Source: Mycobacterium terramassiliense | GTDB taxonomy: Bacteria; Actinomycetota; Actinomycetes; Mycobacteriales; Mycobacteriaceae | DNA length: 64,000 bases | Reading direction: 5' to 3' | NCBI RefSeq assembly: GCF_900157385.1 | Contig: NZ_LT717700.1 | Span: 891,818-955,817, forward strand | Shown here: positions 17,874 to 26,828 of the stretch, in pieces | How the letters are laid out: the number at the start of each line of letters is the position of its first letter | Numbering within the stretch: position 1 is the stretch's first letter | Notes under the pieces: model-generated | Seen by the model: only the letters and a program-made list of their open reading frames with translations | What the model was told of the DNA's origin: nothing | Database searches by the model: none | Translations under genes and position numbers: made by a program

Positions 17874-18761
17874 ATGACAACCTTCCCCACCGTGGACCGC
17901 ATCGGCTACGGCGCGATGCAGCTGTTCGACGCCACACCGCAGGACGCGGCCGGCGTGCTGCGGCGCGCGGTCGAGCTTGGCGTCAACCACATCGACACCG
18001 CGTCGTTCTACGGCCCCGGCGAGGTGAACCGCCGAATCCGGGCGGCGCTGGCCCCCTACCCGGACGACCTCGTCATCGTCAGCAAGGTCGGTGCGCGCTA
18101 CACGGGTGGAGAACCCATCCCGCTGGCCGCCGCGCAGAAGCCCGCGGAGCTGCGCGCCGCGGTCGAAGACGACCTGCGCCAGCTCGGCCTGGACCGCGTT
18201 CCGGTGGTCAACCTGCGACGCATGGACCTCGGCCCCGGCATCGCCGCCGAGGGTGACCAGAGCGTGGACGTCGACGACCAGCTCGCCGAGATGATCGCGC
18301 TGCGCGACGAGGGCAAGATCGGCGCGATCGGCATCAGCGCCGTCCCCCTTGACGTGGTGCGGCGCGCGTTGCCCGCGGGGATCGTCTGCGTGCAGAACGC
18401 CTACAGCGTGCTGGACCGCTCGCAGGAGGCCACCCTGGACCTGTGCAGGTCCGAGGGCATCGCTTGGGTGCCCTACTTCCCGCTGGGTTCGTCGTTCCCG
18501 GGCTTTGCGAAGGTCGCCGACCAGCCGGTGGTGGCCGAGATCGCCGGCGCACTCGGCGTCACGGGCGCCCAGGTCGGCCTGGCCTGGCTGCTGGCGCACG
18601 CGCCGAACACGTTGCTGATTCCGGGCACGCGATCCGTTGGGCACCTCGAGGAAAACCTGGGCGCGGCGCACGTCACCCTGGACGCCGAAGCGCTGGAAAA
18701 GCTGGACGCCCTCGGCACGACGGAGGCCCAGCCCCATGGTGTGGAGGCGTTTGGGAGGTAA
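17874..18761 (+). CDS. Aldo-keto reductase family oxidoreductase
   Basis: AKR-fold NADPH-dependent reductase of 295 residues. Catalytic Asp41 and Tyr46 (IDTASFYGPGE) and Lys71 (VIVSKVG) are in place. The usual fourth residue, a His after the beta-strand, is replaced in VPVVNLRRMDLG (about residues 109-120), as in some AKR subfamilies. The NADP-binding C-terminal segment is LIPGTRSVGHLEENL. ATG 17874 has a GGGAG upstream. It is divergent from TetR and followed by a deazaflavin-type reductase gene, suggesting a small detoxification operon. Confidence 0.88.
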   Translation: MTTFPTVDRIGYGAMQLFDATPQDAAGVLRRAVELGVNHIDTASFYGPGEVNRRIRAALAPYPDDLVIVSKVGARYTGGEPIPLAAAQKPAELRAAVEDDLRQLGLDRVPVVNLRRMDLGPGIAAEGDQSVDVDDQLAEMIALRDEGKIGAIGISAVPLDVVRRALPAGIVCVQNAYSVLDRSQEATLDLCRSEGIAWVPYFPLGSSFPGFAKVADQPVVAEIAGALGVTGAQVGLAWLLAHAPNTLLIPGTRSVGHLEENLGAAHVTLDAEALEKLDALGTTEAQPHGVEAFGR

Positions 18762-18771
18762 CGTCGCTGCC

Positions 18772-19227
18772 GTGGGCAGTGACAAACGGGTCCGGCCGCC
18801 GTGGTGGCTGAAGCCGGCCAACAAGGTCTTCATCCAGATGTCGCGGCTCGGAATGAGTTTCGGCGGCGAGAGCCCCGTCGTGCTGACGGTCAAGGGGCGC
18901 AAGTCCGGACGGGACCGCTCGACGCCGGTGACCCCGATGACCGTCGACGGGAAACAGTTCGTCGTCGCCGGGTTTCCCGGTGCCGACTGGGTGGCCAACG
19001 CGCGGGCCGCCGAGCGGGCGACCCTCGCCCGCGGCCGCCACGTCCGCACGGTGCGGATGGTGGAGCTCTCACCCGACGACGCCCGGCCGATTCTGCGGGC
19101 CTTCCCGACCGAGGTGCCCACCGGTGTCGGGTTCATGAAGCGGGCGGGACTGATCACCGACGGCCGGCCCGAGGAATTCGAAGCGCTGGCGGGCCGCTGC
19201 GCGGTGTTCCGACTGGACCCGGTGTAG
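18772..19227 (+). CDS. Deazaflavin (F420)-dependent nitroreductase-like protein
   Basis: Protein of 151 residues with the split-barrel flavin/deazaflavin fold. The family pattern VVLTVKGRKSGRDRSTPV (about residues 40-57) and VAGFPGADWVANARAA match Ddn-type proteins that use reduced F420 to reduce quinones or nitro compounds. GTG 18772 has GGGAGG inside the end of the AKR gene, so the two are coupled. A related protein is encoded at 43854-44258. The substrate is unknown; quinone protection would suit the men neighbourhood but is inference. Confidence 0.8.
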   Translation: MGSDKRVRPPWWLKPANKVFIQMSRLGMSFGGESPVVLTVKGRKSGRDRSTPVTPMTVDGKQFVVAGFPGADWVANARAAERATLARGRHVRTVRMVELSPDDARPILRAFPTEVPTGVGFMKRAGLITDGRPEEFEALAGRCAVFRLDPV

Positions 19228-19925
19228 TGCGGCGTGTAGCGCTTGCGGTGACGCTGCTCGTGGCCGCCTGCCTGTGCGGGCCCGCGCCGCGGTCGTCGGC
19301 CACGACGGGCTGCGCGCCCGGCGGCACGCCCGCCCCGGCCGGCGCGGCCGAGCGGAAGGTCGGCGATCTGGACTGGGACGGCCAGCCGGACACGTTGTGG
19401 GTCGGGCAGTTTCGCGACGACTCGGGCCGCACCGCCCGGGTCGTCGGCGTCACGACGGCCAGCGGCGCCAATTCCGACGTGCAGGTGCCGTCGGCTAGCC
19501 CAATCCCCTTGACCGCCTTGGCAATCGATGCCCAGCAGGACGGGCAGCACCAGATCATCGTCAGCGACGGCCGCGGCGCGCACCTGTACGTGTTCGCCGA
19601 CTGCCGGTTACAGACCGTCTCCGACAACCAGGGCGCACCGTTCCTGTTCGACCTGCAGGACCTGCGTGGCAACGGCACCGGAATCGGATGTGGCAACCTC
19701 GGCCCGCCGATGCCCGGCCGTCATCTCGTCGGGTTGCGGGCATCGGATCAGGACGGCCAGTGGACGGTGCGCCGCACCGAGATCGACCTCAACGGCACGC
19801 TGGCTACCATCGGACAATCCGACACCCTGACGGCCTCCTCGGCGCAGGACCCCGCCGTGGTTTCCGCGCAGACCATCAGCTGCGGCGACCTCACCATCAG
19901 CAAGGACGGAGTTCGACAGCCTTGA
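19227..19925 (+). CDS. Putative lipoprotein with FG-GAP-like repeats
   Basis: Exported protein of 232 residues. The lipobox VAAC places the lipidated cysteine at residue 15, after a short signal sequence. The mature part has an Asp-rich calcium-loop-like segment (VGDLDWDGQPDTLWVG) and a later LFDLQDLRGNGTGIG segment, resembling FG-GAP/VCBS beta-propeller repeats. It starts at GTG 19227, overlapping the previous stop by one base, and overlaps menB at its end by four. Function unknown; not recognised in the H37Rv interval. Confidence 0.72.
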   Translation: MRRVALAVTLLVAACLCGPAPRSSATTGCAPGGTPAPAGAAERKVGDLDWDGQPDTLWVGQFRDDSGRTARVVGVTTASGANSDVQVPSASPIPLTALAIDAQQDGQHQIIVSDGRGAHLYVFADCRLQTVSDNQGAPFLFDLQDLRGNGTGIGCGNLGPPMPGRHLVGLRASDQDGQWTVRRTEIDLNGTLATIGQSDTLTASSAQDPAVVSAQTISCGDLTISKDGVRQP

Positions 19926-20824
19926 GTGCCAACCCCTTTGATGCGCAAGCCTGGCGGCCCGTCGACGGGTTCGGCGACCTGACCGACATCACCTATCACC
20001 GCCACGTCGACGACCCCACCGTGCGGGTGGCGTTCAACCGCCCCGAGGTGCGCAACGCGTTTCGGCCCCACACCGTCGACGAGCTGTACCGAGCGCTGGA
20101 TCACGCGCGGATGTCGCCCGACGTGGGGGTGGTGCTGCTGACCGGCAACGGCCCGTCGCCCAAGGACGGCGGCTGGGCGTTTTGCTCCGGCGGCGATCAG
20201 CGCATCCGCGGGCGGGCCGGCTATCAGTACGCCAGCGGGGAAACCGCGGACACCGTCGATGCCGCGCGCGCCGGGCGGCTGCACATCCTCGAGGTGCAGC
20301 GGCTGATCCGGTTCATGCCCAAGGTGGTGATCTGTTTGGTCAACGGGTGGGCCGCCGGAGGCGGCCACAGCCTGCACGTGGTGTGCGATCTCACCCTGGC
20401 CAGCCGTGAGCATGCGCGCTTCAAGCAGACCGACGCCGACGTCGGCAGCTTCGACGGCGGTTACGGAAGCGCGTATTTGGCCCGGCAGGTGGGCCAGAAG
20501 TTCGCCCGCGAGATCTTCTTTTTGGGGCGGGAGTACACCGCCGAGCAGATGCACCGCATGGGTGCGGTCAACGAGGTCGTGGCGCACGCCGAACTCGAGC
20601 GGGCCGGCGTGCAATGGGCGGCCGGGATCAACGCGAAATCCCCTCAGGCGCAACGCATGCTGAAGTTCGCGTTCAACCTGCTCGACGACGGGCTGGTGGG
20701 CCAGCAGCTGTTCGCCGGGGAGGCCACGAGGCTGGCGTACATGACCGACGAGGCGGTGGAGGGCCGCGACGCGTTCCTCGAGAAGAGGCCGCCGGACTGG
20801 ACGCCGTTCCCGCGCTACTTCTGA
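19922..20824 (+). CDS. menB: 1,4-Dihydroxy-2-naphthoyl-CoA synthase MenB
   Basis: Crotonase-family enzyme of 300 residues that cyclises o-succinylbenzoyl-CoA to the naphthoate ring. Visible landmarks are the oxyanion segment WAFCSGGDQRIRGR, NGWAAGGGHSLHVVCDLTLA and the catalytic Asp region DVGSFDGGYGSAYLAR, and the C-terminus ends RPPDWTPFPRYF as in other mycobacteria. I chose TTG 19922 (overlapping the lipoprotein stop) with AGGACGGAG about ten bases upstream. A longer in-frame reading shares the GRSSTAL residues recalled in Mtb MenB, so an upstream start remains possible. Confidence 0.93.
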   Translation: MSANPFDAQAWRPVDGFGDLTDITYHRHVDDPTVRVAFNRPEVRNAFRPHTVDELYRALDHARMSPDVGVVLLTGNGPSPKDGGWAFCSGGDQRIRGRAGYQYASGETADTVDAARAGRLHILEVQRLIRFMPKVVICLVNGWAAGGGHSLHVVCDLTLASREHARFKQTDADVGSFDGGYGSAYLARQVGQKFAREIFFLGREYTAEQMHRMGAVNEVVAHAELERAGVQWAAGINAKSPQAQRMLKFAFNLLDDGLVGQQLFAGEATRLAYMTDEAVEGRDAFLEKRPPDWTPFPRYF

Positions 20825-20844
20825 GTGCCCGTCGGGCGCCCGCC

Positions 20845-20850
20845 TAGACT
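20845..20850 (+). promoter_or_regulatory. -10 box of a leaderless SDR transcript
   Basis: TAGACT, six bases before GTG 20857, with no ribosome binding site in between. This spacing suggests transcription starts at the start codon. Confidence 0.5.
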
Positions 20851-20856
20851 CACCCC

Positions 20857-21753
20857 GTGAGCAAGAGTCCCCTCGGCAGGTTCCGAGACCAGCTGGTGCT
20901 GGCGACCATGCGACCGCCCGCGTCGCCGCAGATCCTGGTCAACCGGCCCGCGATGAAGCCGGTCGACCTCGACGGCAAGCGGATCCTGCTGACCGGGGCG
21001 TCGTCGGGCATCGGCGAGGCCGGGGCCCAGCAGCTGGCCCGCGAAGGCGCGACGGTGGTCGTGGTCGCCCGCCGCCAGGACCTGCTCGACTCCGTGGCGG
21101 ACCGGATCACCAGGGAAGGCGGGGCCGCGATCTCGATCCCGTGCGACATCTCGGACATGGGCGCCGTCGACGCGCTGGTGGCCGATGTCCAGAAGCGCCT
21201 CGGCGGCGTCGACATCCTGATCAACAACGCCGGCCGGTCCATCCGCCGGCCGCTGGCCGACTCGCTGGAACGCTGGCACGACGTCGAGCGGACCATGGTG
21301 CTCAACTACTACGCGCCGCTGCGGCTGATCCGCGGGCTGGCGCCCGGGATGCTCGAGCGCGGCGACGGCCACATCATCAACGTCTCGACGTGGGGCGTGC
21401 TGTCGGAGGCGTCGCCGCTGTTCTCCGTCTACAACGCGTCGAAGGCCGCGCTGTCGACGGTGAGCCGGGTCGTCGAAACCGAGTGGGGCCGCAGGGGCGT
21501 GCACTCCACGACGCTGTACTACCCGCTGGTGGCCACGCCGATGATCGCGCCGACGAAGGCCTACGACGGCATGCCCGCGCTGACGTCGCAGGAGGCCGCC
21601 GAGTGGATGGTCACCGCGGCGCGCACCCGGCCGGTGCGGATCGCGCCCCGGATGGCGATCGCGGCCAAGGCGCTGGACACGTTCGGGCCCCGGTGGGTTA
21701 ACACCCTCATGCAGCGGCAGAGCATCCAGCCCAACCGTGAAGCCGGTACTTGA
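20857..21753 (+). CDS. Short-chain dehydrogenase/reductase, Rv0547c-like
   Basis: Classical SDR of 298 residues. Cofactor motif TGASSGIG (residues 46-53), NNAG, catalytic Ser177 in NVSTWG, and the Y192-x3-K196 pair in SVYNASK are intact. An N-terminal extension of about 35 residues precedes the Rossmann fold. NAD(P)-dependent oxidoreductase of unknown substrate, in the menB-to-menE interval as in H37Rv. Start GTG 20857 as discussed for the promoter. Confidence 0.9.
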   Translation: MSKSPLGRFRDQLVLATMRPPASPQILVNRPAMKPVDLDGKRILLTGASSGIGEAGAQQLAREGATVVVVARRQDLLDSVADRITREGGAAISIPCDISDMGAVDALVADVQKRLGGVDILINNAGRSIRRPLADSLERWHDVERTMVLNYYAPLRLIRGLAPGMLERGDGHIINVSTWGVLSEASPLFSVYNASKAALSTVSRVVETEWGRRGVHSTTLYYPLVATPMIAPTKAYDGMPALTSQEAAEWMVTAARTRPVRIAPRMAIAAKALDTFGPRWVNTLMQRQSIQPNREAGT

Positions 21754-21789
21754 GCCGAAACCCGCCGACGACGTGATAGACACGACGCT

Positions 21790-22179
21790 ATGGAGATCCT
21801 CGCCAGCCGGATGCTGCTCCGGCCGGCGGACTATCAACGGTCGCTGAGCTTCTACCGCGACGAGATCGGGCTGGCGATTGCCCGCGAATACGGGGCGGGC
21901 ACCGTGTTTTTTGCGGGCCAGTCTTTGCTGGAGCTGGCCGGGTACGGCTCCCCCGACCATTCCCGAGGTCCCTTTCCCGGCGCCCTGTGGCTGCAGGTCC
22001 GCGACGTCGCCGCGACCCAGGCCGAGCTGCAGGGCCGGGGGGTCCCGATCGCCCGCGAGGCGCGCCGCGAACCGTGGGGCCTGCGCGAGATGCACGTGAC
22101 CGACCCGGACGGCATCACGTTGATTTTCGTCGAGGTCCCGGGGGATCACCCGCTGCGCCGCGACACCCGCGGGGATTGA
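21790..22179 (+). CDS. Glyoxalase/bleomycin-resistance (VOC) protein, Rv0546c-like
   Basis: Single VOC module of 129 residues with the paired beta-alpha-beta-beta-beta units: ILASRMLLRPADYQRSLSFYRDEIGL at the front and VTDPDGITLIFVEVPGDHP at the end. Metal-ligand candidates are the late Glu in FVEVP and a mid-protein Glu. Substrate unknown; members range from glyoxalases to drug-binding proteins. ATG 21790 is preceded by TAGACA seven bases upstream. Conserved next to the SDR gene. Confidence 0.85.
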   Translation: MEILASRMLLRPADYQRSLSFYRDEIGLAIAREYGAGTVFFAGQSLLELAGYGSPDHSRGPFPGALWLQVRDVAATQAELQGRGVPIAREARREPWGLREMHVTDPDGITLIFVEVPGDHPLRRDTRGD

Positions 22180-22292
22180 GGGAACGGCAGGTTAACTAAC
22201 GGCTAACATCTGACGACAAGTCAAGGTACACCTGCATTTTGGCCACCCCACCATTCGACAATTTAAGCCCCCTACTACGAGAATCAGGCGCT

Positions 22293-23537
22293 GTGAACAT
22301 CGATTTGTTCCTCCTCATAATTGTCGTAATCACGGCACTCGCTTTCGATTTCACCAACGGCTTTCACGACACCGGCAACGCGATGGCGACGTCCATTGCC
22401 AGCGGCGCGCTCGCGCCGAAGGCGGCCGTCGCGCTGTCGGCGGTGCTGAACCTGGTGGGCGCGTTCATGTCGACGGCGGTCGCGGCCACGATCGCCAAGG
22501 GCCTCATCGACGGGCACATCGTGACGCTGGAATTGGTGTTTGCCGGCCTGGTGGGCGGGATCGTCTGGAACCTGCTGACCTGGCTCCTGGGCATCCCCTC
22601 GAGTTCGTCGCACGCGCTGATCGGCGGCATCGTCGGCGCCACGCTCGCCGCGGTGGGCGCGCACGGGGTGATCTGGAAGGGCCTGGTGTCCAAGGTCCTC
22701 ATCCCGGCCGTCGTCGCGGCGATCCTGGCCATCCTGGTCGGGGCGATCGCGACCTGGCTGGTGTACCGGATCACCCGCGGCATCCCGACCAAGCGCACCG
22801 AGTCCGGGTTCCGGTACGGCCAGTGGGGCTCGGCGTCGCTGGTCTCCCTGGCGCACGGCACCGGCGACGCGCAAAAGACGATGGGCATCATCTTCCTGGG
22901 GCTGATGTCCTACGGCGCGGTCAGCAAGACCGACGCGGCGCCGCCGCTGTGGGTGATCGTTTGTTGCGCCCTGGCCATGGCGGCGGGCACCTACCTGGGC
23001 GGCTGGCGCATCATCCGCACCCTGGGCAAGGGTCTGGTCGAGATCAAGTCGCCACAAGGCATGGCCGCCGAATCGTCCTCGGCCGCAGTCATTCTGCTGT
23101 CGACCCACTTCGGCTACGCGCTGTCGACCACTCAGGTCTGCACCGGTTCGGTGCTGGGCAGCGGGCTGGGCAAGCCCGGCGGCGAGGTGCGCTGGGGCGT
23201 GGCCGGCCGGATGGCCGTCGCGTGGCTGATCACGCTGCCGTCGGCCGGCTTGGTCGGCGCGATCACCTACTGGACCGTGCACCTCATCGGCGGGTACCCC
23301 GGCGCGATCATCGGCTTCGGGCTGCTGGTCGCCGTGTCCGCGGTCATCTACATCCGGTCGCGGCGGGTCAAGGTCGACCACAAGAACGTCAACGCCGAAT
23401 GGGAGGGCAGCCTCACCGCCGGCCTGGACGGCTCCGACGAACAGCCGCCCTCCGATACCAAGCCCAAGGTCGGCACCGGGGCCTCGCCCCGGTCCGGCTC
23501 GGACGACGACACGGTGATCGCGGGGAACCCCTCATGA
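22293..23537 (+). CDS. pitA: Low-affinity inorganic phosphate transporter PitA
   Basis: PiT-family (PF01384) phosphate permease of 414 residues with about ten membrane segments. The duplicated signature is visible as FDFTNGFHDTGNAMATSIASGAL near the N-terminus and SLAHGTGDAQKTMGIIFL in the middle. GIPSSSSHALIGGIVG and LSTTQVCTGSVLGSG are further family motifs. The C-terminal 60 residues are hydrophilic. GTG 22293 (VNIDLFLLII) matches family length; the upstream 54 bases of open frame are probably leader. A TAACAT hexamer at 22204-22209 is a weak promoter candidate. Confidence 0.93.
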   Translation: MNIDLFLLIIVVITALAFDFTNGFHDTGNAMATSIASGALAPKAAVALSAVLNLVGAFMSTAVAATIAKGLIDGHIVTLELVFAGLVGGIVWNLLTWLLGIPSSSSHALIGGIVGATLAAVGAHGVIWKGLVSKVLIPAVVAAILAILVGAIATWLVYRITRGIPTKRTESGFRYGQWGSASLVSLAHGTGDAQKTMGIIFLGLMSYGAVSKTDAAPPLWVIVCCALAMAAGTYLGGWRIIRTLGKGLVEIKSPQGMAAESSSAAVILLSTHFGYALSTTQVCTGSVLGSGLGKPGGEVRWGVAGRMAVAWLITLPSAGLVGAITYWTVHLIGGYPGAIIGFGLLVAVSAVIYIRSRRVKVDHKNVNAEWEGSLTAGLDGSDEQPPSDTKPKVGTGASPRSGSDDDTVIAGNPS

Positions 23538-23839
23538 GCCACTTCGGCGACTGGTTCAACTACCAGGCCTCCCTGAAGATCCTGCTCTTCAGCATGCTGG
23601 CCGGCGCGGCGCTGCCGGGGGTCTTCGCCCTCGGGTTGCGGTTGCACGCCATCGGCGGCGGACAGGTCAGCATCGACGGCGGCTCACCGCACAAGAATCC
23701 CGCGCTGCTGGCGATGGCGTGGGTGATCTACGCGGTGGTGGTCGCGGTGATCGCCTTCGCGCTGCTCTACATCTCCCGCGACTTCGTCGCGCACCAGATC
23801 GGGCAGCCTTTCCTCGGGGCCAAGCCGCCCCACAAGTAG
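23534..23839 (+). CDS. Small membrane protein, Rv0544c-like
   Basis: Protein of 101 residues with two membrane helices: ILLFSMLAGAALPGVFALGL (about residues 16-35) and LAMAWVIYAVVVAVIAFALLYI (about residues 58-79). Its ATG overlaps the pitA stop by four bases, so it is translationally coupled to the phosphate transporter and may be an accessory subunit; no function is known. Confidence 0.85.
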   Translation: MSHFGDWFNYQASLKILLFSMLAGAALPGVFALGLRLHAIGGGQVSIDGGSPHKNPALLAMAWVIYAVVVAVIAFALLYISRDFVAHQIGQPFLGAKPPHK

Positions 23840-23886
23840 CATCGAATCGTCCACCCAGCCGGGGCCCCACGGGGAGGGATTGCGAA

Positions 23887-24189
23887 GTGAACGGATTCCT
23901 GAGTTCGATCGTCTCGTGGCTGCGCGCTGGGTACCCGGAGGGCGTCCCGCCGACCGACACCTTCGCCGTGCTGGCGCTGCTGACCCGCCGGTTGAGCAAC
24001 GACGAGGCCGTGGCCGTGGCCTGCGAGCTGATGGAGCGTGGCGAGTTCGACCACATCGACATCGGTGTGGCGATCACGCAGATCACCGACGAGTTGCCGG
24101 CGCCGGAAGACGTCGAGCGGGTGCGGGAGCGATTGGCCGCCCAGGGCTGGCCGTTTGACGAGGCCCGGGACGCCGAGGACCCCGCATAG
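23887..24189 (+). CDS. DUF3349 protein, Rv0543c-like
   Basis: Small soluble helical protein of 100 residues from GTG 23887. The family-typical opening FLSSIVSWLRAGYPEGVPPTD and ACELMERGEFDHIDIGVAI are visible. DUF3349 proteins are confined to Actinobacteria and have no assigned function. It lies between the phosphate transporter pair and menE, as in H37Rv. Confidence 0.88.
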   Translation: MNGFLSSIVSWLRAGYPEGVPPTDTFAVLALLTRRLSNDEAVAVACELMERGEFDHIDIGVAITQITDELPAPEDVERVRERLAAQGWPFDEARDAEDPA

Positions 24190-24233
24190 CCCTCCTGGGT
24201 GCGCTCGGCGTCCCATCGGGTTGCGCCGCCGCG

Positions 24234-25340
24234 GTGCTGTTGCCCGCCCTGGAACGGGTGCTGGACGGCCGCGATCCCGCGCTGGTCGCGCTGCCGCCCG
24301 GCGACGACGGCACGCCGCGCGCCCTGCGAGTGGGCGAGCCGATCGACGACGACGTGGCCCTGGTGGTGACGACGTCGGGAACCACCGGTGCGCCCAAGGG
24401 CGCGCTGCTGACCGCCGCCGCGCTGACGGCCAGCGCCGCCGCCACTCACCACCGCCTCGGCGGTCCGGGCGCCTGGTTGCTGGCCCTGCCGCCCCACCAC
24501 ATCGCGGGCCTGCAGGTGCTGGTGCGCAGCGCGCTGGCCGGCTCGACACCGGTCGAGCTGGACGTCGCCGCCGGCTTCGATGTCAGCGAATTGCCCGGTG
24601 CGGTAAGGCGATTGGGCCCCGGCCGGCGCTACACCTCGCTGGTCGCCGCGCAGCTGGCCAAGGCGCTGGCCGACCCGGCGGCCGCGGCCGCGCTCGCCGA
24701 ACTGGACGCCGTGCTGCTGGGCGGCGGGCCGGCGCCCCGACCGGTCCTGGACGCCGCCGCGGCGGCGGGCATCGCGGTGGTCCGCACCTACGGGATGAGC
24801 GAGACCGCGGGCGGCTGCGTCTACGACGGTGTCCCGCTGGACGGGGTGCTGGTCCGGGTTCGCGGCGACGGCCGCATCGTCATCGGCGGCCCGACGCTGG
24901 CCAAGGGCTACCGCAACCCGGTCGACCCCGACCCGTTCGCCGAGCCGGGCTGGTTCCGCACCGACGACCTGGGCGCCCTCGACGAGGGCGGGACGCTGAC
25001 CGTGCTGGGCCGCGCCGACGACGCGATCAGTACGGGCGGGTTGACCGTGCTGCCGGGCCCGGTCGAGGCCGCGCTGTGCACCCACCCCGCGGTCGGCGAC
25101 TGCGCGGTGTTCGGTCTGCCCGACGACCGGCTGGGGCAGCGGGTGGTCGCCGCGATCGTCGTGCGAGACGGCAGCGCCGCGCCGACGTTGCGGGCGCTGC
25201 GAACCCACCTGGCGCGCACGTTGGACGCCACCGCCGCGCCACGCGAGCTGCACGTCGTCGAGGCGCTGCCGCGCCGCGGCATCGGCAAGGTGGACCGGGC
25301 TGCGCTGGTGCGCCGGTTCGCCGGCGCGGGCGATCAATAG
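24234..25340 (+). CDS. menE: o-Succinylbenzoate-CoA ligase MenE
   Basis: ANL ligase of 368 residues that activates o-succinylbenzoate as its CoA thioester for MenB. The motif TTSGTTGAPKG is at residues 46-56, RTYGMSETAGGCVYDG is A5, the A7 Asp is in WFRTDDLGAL, and GIGKVDRAALV carries the catalytic lysine. It is shorter than most ANL enzymes, lacking much of the N-terminal subdomain, as is usual for mycobacterial MenE. GTG 24234 is the only reasonable start, 44 bases after DUF3349. Confidence 0.92.
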   Translation: MLLPALERVLDGRDPALVALPPGDDGTPRALRVGEPIDDDVALVVTTSGTTGAPKGALLTAAALTASAAATHHRLGGPGAWLLALPPHHIAGLQVLVRSALAGSTPVELDVAAGFDVSELPGAVRRLGPGRRYTSLVAAQLAKALADPAAAAALAELDAVLLGGGPAPRPVLDAAAAAGIAVVRTYGMSETAGGCVYDGVPLDGVLVRVRGDGRIVIGGPTLAKGYRNPVDPDPFAEPGWFRTDDLGALDEGGTLTVLGRADDAISTGGLTVLPGPVEAALCTHPAVGDCAVFGLPDDRLGQRVVAAIVVRDGSAAPTLRALRTHLARTLDATAAPRELHVVEALPRRGIGKVDRAALVRRFAGAGDQ

Positions 25341-25351
25341 GCTGATCGATC

Positions 25352-26704
25352 GTGAGGGTCGCGCGACGGGAGTTGGCAGCCGTCGCGGTCGGGGCGCTCC
25401 TGGTGACGGCGGCGTTCGTGCTGCCGCGCCTGCACTGGGGCGTGCGGCCGCGGCTGGACGTGGGCCAGGAGCGGTTCGGCACCCACGCCGGGGCCTCGCC
25501 GATCTTCGGGGCGTGGGAGCCCCACGCCAGCTGGGGTACCGGGCCCGCGATTCTGATCGCCGTGGCCGCGGTCGTGTGGGGACCCGCTGTGGCGCAACGC
25601 CTTTCGTGGCGGGCGCTGACGCTGGGCACGTGGGGCACCGCCTGCGCGTGGGCGTTTGCGCTGGCGATGATCGACGGCTGGCAGCGTGGCTTCGCCGGGC
25701 GATTGACCACCCGCGACGAGTACCTGTCGCAGGTGCCGACGATCACCGACATCCCGGCCGCCGTCCGCTCGTTCTCGAGCCGCATCGTCGACTACCAACC
25801 GAACTCGTGGACCACCCACGTCTCGGGCCACCCGCCGGGCGCGCTCCTGACGTTCGTGTGGCTGGATCGGATCGGGCTGCACGGCGGCGCCTGGGCGGGG
25901 CTGCTGTGCCTGCTGGCGGGTTCCAGCGCGGCGGCGGCCGTGGTGGTCGCCGTACGCGCGCTCGCCGACGAACCAACGGCCCGGCTGGCCGCGCCGTTCG
26001 TCGCGGTCGCGCCGACGGCGATCTGGGTCGCCGTCTCGGCCGACGGATACTTCGCCGGGGTCGCGGCCTGGGGCCTGGCGCTGTTGGCCGTGGCGGTACA
26101 CCGCCGCGTCCGGTTCCCCGCGCTCGTCGCGGCGGGGGCCGGCCTGCTGCTCGGCTGGAGTGTTTTCCTCAGCTACGGCCTGGCGCTGCTGGGCCTGCCG
26201 GCCTTGGCCGTGCTGGTTTCGGCGTCCGATTGGCGCGCGGTGCTGCGCGCGCTGGGCCCCGCGGCGCTGAGCTCGCTGGCGGTGGCGGTGGCGTTCGCCG
26301 TGGCGGGGTTCTATTGGTTCGACGGCTATACCCTTGCGCAGCAACGCTATTGGCAGGGGATCGCCAAGGACCGGCCATTCCAGTACTGGAGCTGGGCCAA
26401 CCTGGCGTGCGTGGTGTGCGCGATCGGGCTGGGCACCGTCGCCGGGATCGCCCGGCTGTTCGACCGGGCCGCCGTCCGGCGCCGTTCCGGTCTGTCCCTG
26501 GTGCTGCTGGCGACGCTGGCCGCCATCGTCTTCGCCGACCTGAGCATGCTGAGCAAGGCCGAGGTCGAACGGATCTGGCTGCCGTTCACCATCTGGCTCA
26601 CCGCGGCGCCGGCGCTGCTGCCGGTCCGGTCACACCGGCTGTGGCTGGCGGTCAACGCCATTGGCGCCCTGCTGGTGAACACCGTCATCGTCACCAACTG
26701 GTAG
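25352..26704 (+). CDS. Polytopic membrane protein, Rv0541c-like
   Basis: Integral membrane protein of 450 residues with about ten to twelve hydrophobic helices. A loop with TRDEYLSQVPTITDIPAAVRSF and HVSGHPPGALLTFVWLDRIG resembles the periplasmic loop of GT-C type lipid-linked glycosyltransferases, so a mannosyl- or arabinosyl-transferase-like role is possible but unproven. GTG 25352 lies eight bases after TAGGCT (25338-25343), which overlaps the menE stop. Ends convergent with the Rv0540-like gene. Confidence 0.82.
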   Translation: MRVARRELAAVAVGALLVTAAFVLPRLHWGVRPRLDVGQERFGTHAGASPIFGAWEPHASWGTGPAILIAVAAVVWGPAVAQRLSWRALTLGTWGTACAWAFALAMIDGWQRGFAGRLTTRDEYLSQVPTITDIPAAVRSFSSRIVDYQPNSWTTHVSGHPPGALLTFVWLDRIGLHGGAWAGLLCLLAGSSAAAAVVVAVRALADEPTARLAAPFVAVAPTAIWVAVSADGYFAGVAAWGLALLAVAVHRRVRFPALVAAGAGLLLGWSVFLSYGLALLGLPALAVLVSASDWRAVLRALGPAALSSLAVAVAFAVAGFYWFDGYTLAQQRYWQGIAKDRPFQYWSWANLACVVCAIGLGTVAGIARLFDRAAVRRRSGLSLVLLATLAAIVFADLSMLSKAEVERIWLPFTIWLTAAPALLPVRSHRLWLAVNAIGALLVNTVIVTNW

Positions 26705-26717
26705 CGCGTGCACCGGC

Positions 26718-26820
26718 GGCTACGAGTGTGCCGTCAGGGATTTCAGTGTGCGCTGACGGCCGGATTCGGCCCATTTCTCAGCCCTGGAAGCACACGCAAA
26801 GCCCAGGATGCACACGACAA
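26718..26820. repeat. Palindromic intergenic repeat, copy A
   Basis: About 100 bases between convergent genes. It opens with CGAGTGTGCCG, has an inner GTGTGCGCTGACGGCCGGATTC-like core, and closes with GCACACGCAAAG and GCACACGACAAG, so the GTGTGC and GCACAC ends can pair. It aligns with copy B at 34556-34660 over its whole length by eye. Likely a transcription-end element. Confidence 0.6.
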
Positions 26821-26828
26821 GCTTTGGC

